From contig WREN01000092.1 of assembly GCA_009779295.1 (NCBI GenBank), forward strand, positions 1 to 8,057: 8,057 nucleotides of DNA, in the 5' to 3' direction. Positions 1 through 4,833 of the stretch are shown one piece after another. The notes under the pieces were generated by a model that did no database searches, was not told the origin of the DNA, and saw nothing but the letters and a program-made list of their open reading frames with translations. Every line of letters starts with the position of its first letter. Positions within the stretch are counted from its first letter, which is position 1. A program made the position numbers and the translations under genes. Source of the stretch: Oscillospiraceae bacterium. Its GTDB lineage: Bacteria; Bacillota; Clostridia; Oscillospirales; CAG-272.

Positions 1-983
1 AGCCGGAACATAATTATTATATATATCCGCCGAACGTTCACGCTACGCCCGAGGAATCGTCTGAACTTGACAGTATCGACTGCGACGTTATGATTGCGTG
101 CGGAGCGGGGACGATCCACGACATTACAAGATACGCCGCGCACAAGCGTAACATTCCGTTCATTTCATATCCGACCGCGGCCAGCGTCGACGGATTCGTC
201 TCAAATATCGCGGCGATGACCGTTGACGGACGCAAGAAAACGCTGCCGTCAACTCCGCCAATAGCTTTATTCGCCGATCCTGCGGTGTTTTCAACCGCTC
301 CAAAGAGATACACGGTGTCCGGAATCTGCGATATAATAGGGAAGTATATTTCGCTTTTCGACTGGAAATTCGCTTCACTTCTCACGGGCGAGGAACTTGA
401 CTTTGAACTAATAAAAATGCTGGAAGATATTCTTGAAAAGATTAAAAATCCGGAAAACATCATAGATATAATGGAAGGATTGATAAATTCCGGCATGGTG
501 ATACAATTGCACGGCAATTCAAGACCAGCTTCAGGTGCGGAACATCATCTTTCGCATTTTTGGGAGATGAATCTGCTTAACGATGAAACCGGTGCTTTGC
601 ACGGCGAAAAAGTAGGGGTAGCCACGCTTATGATGCTTGAGAAATATAAAAGTGCGGATAAAATTGTATTAAAAAATAAACCTCTCGATCATAAATATCT
701 CGAACTTGTATTCGGTCCGCTTACCGACGGGATCATCGAGGAGAACACGCCGTCACCGTTGGACGAATTATCGCAAGAGGTTGTCGATGAAAAAATACCG
801 GAAATCCGTGCGTTGATTGAAGAGCTTCCCGATGTTGAAACCATTAAAAAATATTACGAAAAAATCGGCGCACCGCAAACGTTAAGAGAACTCGGTTTAC
901 CTGACGACGAGGAATTTATCAAAAAAACATTCGAATTTGCCCCATATGTGCGCAAAAGGCTTACATTATTAAAGATTTTATGA
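1..983 (+). CDS. araM: sn-glycerol-1-phosphate dehydrogenase, AraM/EgsA type (5' end cut off)
   Basis: Reduces dihydroxyacetone phosphate to sn-glycerol-1-phosphate with NAD(P)H in the cytoplasm; in Bacillus the product feeds PcrB-type prenyl ether synthesis. The reading frame is open from base 3 to the TGA at 981-983, giving 326 visible codons. Bacterial AraM proteins are about 390-430 residues, so roughly 70-100 N-terminal residues lie upstream; the ATG at 90 is internal. Seen in the sequence: the dinucleotide-binding GAGTIHD motif (102-122), the family-typical PTAASVDGFVSN stretch (174-209), SGICDIIGKY, SGAEHHLSHFWEM and LHGEKVGV. By analogy with iron-dependent alcohol dehydrogenase folds, the metal ligands should be the Asp at 330-332, the His at 543-545 and the His at 600-602, all present. 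The C-terminal helical domain looks complete. The stop codon overlaps a candidate promoter for the next gene. Arabinose genes often neighbour araM, but none are visible here. Family assignment is firm; metal and cofactor preference are not determined. Confidence 0.93.
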   Translation, partial: PEHNYYIYPPNVHATPEESSELDSIDCDVMIACGAGTIHDITRYAAHKRNIPFISYPTAASVDGFVSNIAAMTVDGRKKTLPSTPPIALFADPAVFSTAPKRYTVSGICDIIGKYISLFDWKFASLLTGEELDFELIKMLEDILEKIKNPENIIDIMEGLINSGMVIQLHGNSRPASGAEHHLSHFWEMNLLNDETGALHGEKVGVATLMMLEKYKSADKIVLKNKPLDHKYLELVFGPLTDGIIEENTPSPLDELSQEVVDEKIPEIRALIEELPDVETIKKYYEKIGAPQTLRELGLPDDEEFIKKTFEFAPYVRKRLTLLKIL

Positions 984-989
984 TATAAT
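960..989 (+). promoter_or_regulatory. candidate extended -10 promoter for yqeG
   Basis: The sequence TGATATAAT (981-989) is a perfect TGn-TATAAT extended -10 element, and its TGA is the stop codon of the upstream dehydrogenase gene. A moderate -35 match, CTTACA (960-965, 4 of 6 to TTGACA), sits 18 bases upstream of the hexamer. Transcription would be expected to start near 996, only about 7 bases before the yqeG ATG. Promoter function is inferred from sequence alone. Confidence 0.5.
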
Positions 990-1002
990 ATGAGTGTAAT
1001 TT

Positions 1003-1500
1003 ATGATAAAAAAATATTTATTTCCGGACAGATATTTTGACGATATATATTCAATAACAACCGAATTGTTGACAAAACTCGGCATAAAAGGATTAATTTG
1101 CGACATCGACAACACTCTTGTGCCGTATGAGATCGCTGTCCCGACGCCCGATGTGAGTGAATGGATCTGTAAGATAAAAGAAGCGGGTATGCAGGTATCG
1201 TTTGTTTCAAATAATAATATCGAGCGTGTGAATGAGTTCAACAGGGATTTGCAATTTTTCGCGTCTGCCGACAGCATTAAGCCGTCCAGACGGAAACTGC
1301 GCGCGGCAATGGCGTTTATGGGTACGGATAAAACTAACACGGCTGTGATAGGCGACCAGATTTTCACGGATATATTCGCGGGTAAGCGGTTGGGGTTATA
1401 CACGTTTTTAGTAAAACCCATAAAGGACAAACGAACGCTGTTTTTTAAAATCAAACGAATGTTTGAGAAGTTGATTTTGAAGATGTATTTGAAAATGTGA
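1003..1500 (+). CDS. yqeG: YqeG family HAD-IIIA phosphatase
   Basis: A 165-residue cytoplasmic HAD-superfamily phosphatase of the YqeG type, about the usual family length. HAD motif I is CDIDNTLV, with the nucleophile Asp34 and acid/base Asp36; motif II is the VSNNN segment with Ser69; motif III is Lys93 followed by Pro; motif IV is GDQIFTDI (117-124) with Asp118 and Asp123. There is no large cap domain, as expected for this subfamily. The C-terminal end is basic and Leu/Lys rich. The start is well fixed: an in-frame TAA at 997-999 lies just upstream, and the N-terminal LFPDRYFDDIYSI matches the family start. There is no recognisable Shine-Dalgarno sequence, only a GAG at 992-994. The gene lies 19 bases after the dehydrogenase gene and 24 bases before the chosen start of the next gene. 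The physiological substrate of YqeG proteins is not established; a phosphatidylglycerophosphate phosphatase role is known for related eukaryotic proteins (GEP4), but I cannot assign it here. Confidence 0.93.
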   Translation: MIKKYLFPDRYFDDIYSITTELLTKLGIKGLICDIDNTLVPYEIAVPTPDVSEWICKIKEAGMQVSFVSNNNIERVNEFNRDLQFFASADSIKPSRRKLRAAMAFMGTDKTNTAVIGDQIFTDIFAGKRLGLYTFLVKPIKDKRTLFFKIKRMFEKLILKMYLKM

Positions 1501-1524
1501 TAATAATTAATGGGGTTGATGAGA

Positions 1525-1749
1525 ATGAATTGTCCTTATTGCGGAATTGAAATGAAAAAAGGTATGATAACCGGCGACAGACGGGGAAAAGTCCGTTGGG
1601 AAAATGACGGTGAAAAATTAAATCCAATTGAAAAAATCTTTACTGAAAAAGGTTGTATTGAAGCCTATTATGGCTTTGATAAATTTTATATTGCCGGTTA
1701 TTATTGTGATAACTGCAAAAAAATTATAATTGACGCAAAACTGAAGTAA
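1525..1749 (+). CDS. small zinc-finger protein, DUF6487-like
   Basis: A 74-residue protein that begins with MNCPYCG and ends with a YYCDNCKKIII segment. The two CxxC pairs, about 55 residues apart, should bind one zinc ion. This pattern resembles the DUF6487 family of small Firmicutes proteins, whose function is unknown. An in-frame ATG at 1510 would add five residues (MGLMR), but family members usually start directly at the CPYCG segment. The GGGG at 1512-1515 lies 9 bases before 1525 as a plausible ribosome binding site, while nothing suitable precedes 1510. The gene is more AT-rich than its neighbours: by hand count 31 of 120 bases are G or C in 1621-1740, against 35 of 60 in 1801-1860 of the next gene. 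That suggests a separate origin. It sits in a tight run between yqeG and the TIM-barrel gene and is probably co-transcribed. No membrane segment or signal peptide is visible. Confidence 0.8.
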   Translation: MNCPYCGIEMKKGMITGDRRGKVRWENDGEKLNPIEKIFTEKGCIEAYYGFDKFYIAGYYCDNCKKIIIDAKLK

Positions 1750-1774
1750 TATCATTTAAAGAAAGGTCAACACC

Positions 1775-2629
1775 ATGAACACACACCCACTCTTCGGCCC
1801 CGGCGGCAATCCTGACAGTTTTTACGCGGCGGGATTGAAACACACTCGCGAAGCCCCGAAATGGGTGAGCGACTTCGGGCTTGACGTATATGAATATCAA
1901 GGCGGGAGCGGTTTATACGGCTCGTCCGAAACATTCCGTAAAATCGGCGAAGAAGCGAAACAGAACAATATTGTCATGTCCTTGCACGCGCCGTATTACA
2001 TTTCGTTGTCGGGTATCGAGGAGGAAATACGGTTGAAAAGCATTTCATACATCAAGGACAGTGTTCGCGTCGCTAAACTTCTGAACGCTTACATCATCGT
2101 CATTCATGCCGGCAGCACCGCGAAAAACGACCGCAAAACATCAATGGATTACGCGAAAGACACGCTATATAAAACGCTGGAAGCGTTGCCGGATTTAAAT
2201 GTCCGTATCGGACTCGAAACGATGGGTAAGATAAATCAGCTCGGCACGCTTGAGGAAGTCATCGAGCTGTTCGCAATGGACGAACGTTTATATCCCGTTA
2301 TTGATTTCGGTCATTTGAACGCGCGGAACATCGGGGGATTGTTTCAAACCGCTGATGATTACAAACGCGTGTTCGACTCCGTGAAATACAAAGCCCAACC
2401 GTTGCACTGTCATTTCTCGAAGATCGAATTCACAAAAGCCGGAGAGAAAAAGCATCTGACGTTCGAGGACAAAATCTTCGGACCCGAGTTTGAACCGCTG
2501 ATCGAAGCAATCCACAGCGAAAAATTATCGCCGTGCATTATTTGTGAGTCTGACGGAACTATGGCGGAGGACGCGCTTACAATGAAAAATTATTATAAGG
2601 AGTTAAAACAAAAAAATGAACAGACTTGA
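1775..2629 (+). CDS. endonuclease IV-like TIM-barrel protein
   Basis: A 284-residue protein of the AP endonuclease 2 / xylose isomerase-like TIM-barrel superfamily, usually annotated as deoxyribonuclease IV or 'TIM barrel protein'. Recognisable strand-end motifs, in order: LHAPYYISL (His71), VIHAGS (His111), GLETMGK (Glu148), VIDFGH (Asp177, His180), LHCHFSKIE (His211 and His213), KKHLTF (His227) and IICESDGT (Glu258). These account for most of the trinuclear metal-site ligands known from E. coli Nfo. The Nfo Asp229 position, two residues before the last barrel His, appears here as Lys225. True AP endonuclease activity is therefore unproven, and a sugar-phosphate or other metal-dependent role remains possible. 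The ribosome binding site GAAAGG (1761-1766) is 8 bases from the ATG. The last 14 bases overlap the following peptidase gene, which implies translational coupling. Length matches the endonuclease IV family (about 280). Fold confidence is high; activity is uncertain. Confidence 0.88.
   Translation: MNTHPLFGPGGNPDSFYAAGLKHTREAPKWVSDFGLDVYEYQGGSGLYGSSETFRKIGEEAKQNNIVMSLHAPYYISLSGIEEEIRLKSISYIKDSVRVAKLLNAYIIVIHAGSTAKNDRKTSMDYAKDTLYKTLEALPDLNVRIGLETMGKINQLGTLEEVIELFAMDERLYPVIDFGHLNARNIGGLFQTADDYKRVFDSVKYKAQPLHCHFSKIEFTKAGEKKHLTFEDKIFGPEFEPLIEAIHSEKLSPCIICESDGTMAEDALTMKNYYKELKQKNEQT
2597..2602 (+). promoter_or_regulatory. ribosome binding site of the M24 peptidase inside the upstream gene
   Basis: AAGGAG lies 13 bases before the ATG at 2616, within the last codons of the TIM-barrel gene. 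An in-frame TAA at 2604-2606 excludes any earlier start in this frame, so the ATG at 2616 is effectively forced despite the longer than usual spacing. Confidence 0.7.
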
Positions 2630-3683
2630 GAAATTAGTAAAAAAAATACCGGACGATATTGACGGCGTGTTAATTACGTCGCCGATGAGCCAACTGTACT
2701 TGACGCAGTATAATTTTACCGACGGATACGTTTTGGTGACGCGGAACAAATCGTATGTTTTCGCGGACGGTCGCTATATCGAAGCGGCGAAGAATCAAAT
2801 TACGGATGGTTTTGAAATTGTTTTGCTGACGGGCAAGCAATCCGAATACTTAGGCAAAATATTTGAAAAAGAATCGATCAAATCATTGGGGTTTGAAGAT
2901 ACAAAACTCGAGTGTTCCGCGCTTGAAAAACTTAAAGAAACTTTCTCTGAAATGGAATTCAAACCGATCGGAAATCTAATTTACAAGTTGAGGGAATACA
3001 AAGACATCTGCGAAGTCGAAAAAATAAAAGCGGCTCAGCGTATAGCTGACGCGGCTTTCGACCATATTGTAAATATGATTACCCCCGAAACAACCGAAAC
3101 CGAAATTTCGCTCGAATTGGAATATTTTATGCGCAGGAATGGTTCACAGGGAACAGCCTTCGATATAATAGCCGTTTCGGGATCCGCTTCGGCGCAGCCG
3201 CACGGCGTTCCGCGTAATCAAAAACTGGAACGCGGATTCTTAGTATTAGATTACGGCGCGGTTGTTGACGGTTACCGCTCGGACATGACGCGCACAGTTT
3301 TCATCGGCAAAGCGAACGATGAGGAAGTAAAGATTTACAATACCGTGCTTGAAGCGCAATTGAAAGCGTTGGGATTTATCGCTCCTTACGTCAAAAGTAT
3401 GGATGCGGACAAAGCGGCGAGAGATGTTATCACTAATGCAGGCTATGGCGAATATTTTACACACAGTCTCGGACACGGCGTAGGGCTTGAAATTCACGAA
3501 GGACCAAGAGTAGCGGCGAACGCAGCCGACGTTATACTGGAGTCCGGACATGTAATTACGGTCGAGCCGGCGATCTATTTAGCGGGCAAATTGGGCGTAA
3601 GAATTGAGGATATGGTCTTGATTACTGAAACCGGCACAGAAAATTTAACAACTTCACCGAAACATTTAATGGAAATTTTATAA
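2616..3683 (+). CDS. M24 family Xaa-Pro peptidase (aminopeptidase P-like)
   Basis: A 355-residue cytoplasmic metallopeptidase expected to remove N-terminal residues preceding proline or to split Xaa-Pro dipeptides. Residues 1-125 form the creatinase-type N-terminal domain (SPMSQLYLTQY, VFADGRY). Residues 130-350 form the pita-bread catalytic domain. All five metal ligands are visible: Asp212 (LDYGA), Asp223 (SDMTRT), His287 (GHGVGL), Glu317 (TVEPAIY) and Glu331 (RIEDM). The catalytic-pocket histidines His196 (PHGVPR), His283 and His294 (IHEGP) are also present. The length matches the B. subtilis YqhT/YkvY type of about 350 residues. It overlaps the TIM-barrel gene by 14 bases and is followed by efp after 79 bases, the same peptidase-efp order as yqhT-efp in B. 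subtilis. Sequence alone does not separate aminopeptidase P (releasing the N-terminal residue) from prolidase (dipeptides only). No truncation or missing key residue is seen. Confidence 0.94.
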   Translation: MNRLEKLVKKIPDDIDGVLITSPMSQLYLTQYNFTDGYVLVTRNKSYVFADGRYIEAAKNQITDGFEIVLLTGKQSEYLGKIFEKESIKSLGFEDTKLECSALEKLKETFSEMEFKPIGNLIYKLREYKDICEVEKIKAAQRIADAAFDHIVNMITPETTETEISLELEYFMRRNGSQGTAFDIIAVSGSASAQPHGVPRNQKLERGFLVLDYGAVVDGYRSDMTRTVFIGKANDEEVKIYNTVLEAQLKALGFIAPYVKSMDADKAARDVITNAGYGEYFTHSLGHGVGLEIHEGPRVAANAADVILESGHVITVEPAIYLAGKLGVRIEDMVLITETGTENLTTSPKHLMEIL

Positions 3684-3689
3684 AAGCTA

Positions 3690-3727
3690 TTGCAAAATTT
3701 TGTTTTATGGTGTAAAATAAATATAAT
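3690..3727 (+). promoter_or_regulatory. candidate promoter(s) for efp
   Basis: TTGCAA (3690-3695), a 17-base spacer and TAAAAT (3713-3718) make a good sigma-A type promoter. A perfect TATAAT (3722-3727) lies just downstream and could pair with TTGTTT (3700-3705, 16-base spacing) as an overlapping second promoter. Both would start transcription in the 79-base gap before efp. No terminator hairpin for the upstream peptidase gene is visible in this gap, so read-through from the upstream genes is also possible. Confidence 0.6.
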
Positions 3728-3762
3728 ACTAATCACAATCAATTTGGAGGTCAAAAAATAAT

Positions 3763-4320
3763 ATGATAAGTGCCGGAGAATTCAGAAACGGCGTAACGTT
3801 CGAGATGGACGGAAACGTAATGCAGATAATAGAGTTTCAGCATGTAAAGCCCGGGAAAGGCGCGGCGTTCGTCAGAACGAAACTCAGAAACGTAATTACA
3901 GGCGGGGTTGTTGAGAAAACATTCAACCCTACGGATAAATTTGAGAACGCGTATGTCGAGAGAAAAGAAATGCAGTACCTGTACAGTGACGGGGAACTTT
4001 ACTATTTCATGGATATGGAAAGTTTTGAGCAGTTACCTCTCAACGCGGACAAGCTCGACGATAATTTTAAATTCGTCAAAGAAAATATGATGTGCAAAAT
4101 AATATCCTATAAAGGGAATGTTTTCGGCGTTGAGCCGCCTATGCACGTAGAACTCGAAGTGACGGATACCGAACCGGGTTTCAGGGGCGATACCGCTACA
4201 AACGCATCGAAACCCGCTACGCTCGAAACGGGGACAATAATAAAAGTGCCGTTATTTATAAATGTCGGCGACATTTTGAAAATTGATACGAGAACAGGGG
4301 AATATATTGAACGTGCATAA
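3763..4320 (+). CDS. efp: elongation factor P
   Basis: A 185-residue translation factor that binds between the ribosomal P and E sites and relieves stalling at consecutive prolines. The standard three-domain layout is present: a KOW-like domain 1 (about 1-64), an OB domain 2 (about 67-128), and an OB C-terminal domain (about 129-185) containing the family signature around EVTDTEPGFRGDTATNASKP. The tip of domain 1 reads KPGKGAAFVRTK, placing Lys32 at the position modified with 5-aminopentanol in B. subtilis. It is not the Arg form rhamnosylated by EarP. No modification genes are in the window. The ribosome binding site TGGAGG (3745-3750) is 12 bases before the ATG, slightly long but the only good candidate. 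Full length, with no anomalies. It follows the M24 peptidase gene and precedes the CD1247-type gene by 43 bases, with which it is probably co-transcribed. Confidence 0.98.
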   Translation: MISAGEFRNGVTFEMDGNVMQIIEFQHVKPGKGAAFVRTKLRNVITGGVVEKTFNPTDKFENAYVERKEMQYLYSDGELYYFMDMESFEQLPLNADKLDDNFKFVKENMMCKIISYKGNVFGVEPPMHVELEVTDTEPGFRGDTATNASKPATLETGTIIKVPLFINVGDILKIDTRTGEYIERA

Positions 4321-4335
4321 ACGTTCGAAAAACGT
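4321..4335 (+). other. small inverted repeat after efp
   Basis: ACGTT (4321-4325) and AACGT (4331-4335) are complementary around a five-base CGAAA loop, directly after the efp stop codon. No T-run follows closely, so this is not a convincing terminator. It could be an mRNA processing or stability element, or chance. Confidence 0.25.
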
Positions 4336-4363
4336 ACATAAAATTTTATAGGAGGATAATAAT

Positions 4364-4774
4364 ATGAATATTAATGAAAGAGCGTCTTATATCAAGGGAT
4401 TATTTGAAGGTATGGACCTTGATATGTCAAAAAAGAAGAACAAACTATTGTCGAATATCGTATTTTTGTTAGCCGACATGGCGGAAACGGTGGAGGATAT
4501 CAAAGAAGAAGTGGAAGCGCTTGACGAAGTCGTTGACGATATCGACAAAGCGGTCGAAAAACTCGAGGATTTTGTGTTTGAAGATTTTATGGACACGGAC
4601 GATGAAGAGGAAGACGATGACGACGATGAAAACAGCATAATCTGCGATTGCGGGGCTGTAATTGAACTCGACGAAACGACCGATCCGTCTGATATAGTTT
4701 GTCCGAGCTGCGGCGAACATATCGATTGCGAGATAATTCTGGACGATGAAGATGAAACGGAAAGTCAAGTTTAA
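4364..4774 (+). CDS. CD1247-type N-terminal domain protein with acidic linker and zinc ribbon
   Basis: A 136-residue cytoplasmic protein resembling the Clostridia family annotated as 'CD1247 N-terminal domain-containing', of unknown function. Residues 1-75 carry the family start (ERASYIKGLFEGMDLD), then a long, mostly helical and probably coiled-coil region. Residues 77-90 are an almost purely Asp/Glu linker. Residues 91-125 form a putative zinc ribbon with Cys94, Cys96, Cys113 and Cys116. The first knuckle reads CDCG (CxC) rather than the usual CPxCG. The C-terminus is again acidic. The ribosome binding site AGGAGG (4350-4355) is 8 bases from the ATG, the strongest in the window, suggesting high expression. 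The gene is 43 bases downstream of efp, an arrangement often seen in Clostridia, so a translation-associated or stress role is conceivable but unproven. Database labels such as 'AraC family regulator' for relatives are not supported by this sequence, which has no helix-turn-helix domain. Confidence 0.82.
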   Translation: MNINERASYIKGLFEGMDLDMSKKKNKLLSNIVFLLADMAETVEDIKEEVEALDEVVDDIDKAVEKLEDFVFEDFMDTDDEEEDDDDDENSIICDCGAVIELDETTDPSDIVCPSCGEHIDCEIILDDEDETESQV

Positions 4775-4783
4775 ACATTAAAC

Positions 4784-4816
4784 GGGCATGTTGAATTACA
4801 TGCCTTTAAAATTATT
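4784..4816 (+). terminator. possible weak terminator or attenuator hairpin
   Basis: GGGCATGT (4784-4791) pairs with ACATGCCT (4798-4805), an 8-bp stem with one terminal G-T wobble and a six-base loop. It lies 10 bases after the CD1247-type stop codon. The following sequence, TTAAAATTATT, is AT-rich but has only a short T-run, so termination would be inefficient. It also sits just before the mannosidase ribosome binding site (AGGAGAG, 4817-4823), so an attenuator or RNA-stability role is possible. Confidence 0.42.
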
Positions 4817-4833
4817 AGGAGAGTGACAAAACA

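Noticed and set aside
38..517. Minus-strand ORF of 159 residues opposite the AraM-type gene
   Set aside because: The + strand carries all the dehydrogenase motifs across this stretch; the antisense product is Ser/Ile-rich and resembles no family.
978..1454. Minus-strand ORF of 158 residues opposite yqeG
   Set aside because: HAD motifs I-IV are intact on the + strand over the same bases, and the antisense protein has no recognisable domain.
3693..3702. Palindrome CAAAATTTTG followed by TTTT as a terminator of the M24 peptidase gene
   Set aside because: The palindrome has no loop and almost only A-T pairs, so it cannot form a stable terminator hairpin; it overlaps the better-supported efp promoter.
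4387..4638. Minus-strand ORF of 83 residues with a long serine run
   Set aside because: It is the antisense of the Asp/Glu-rich linker and helical part of the CD1247-type gene; GAT/GAC/GAA codons read as TC-rich serine codons on the other strand. It has no ribosome binding site and no family resemblance.
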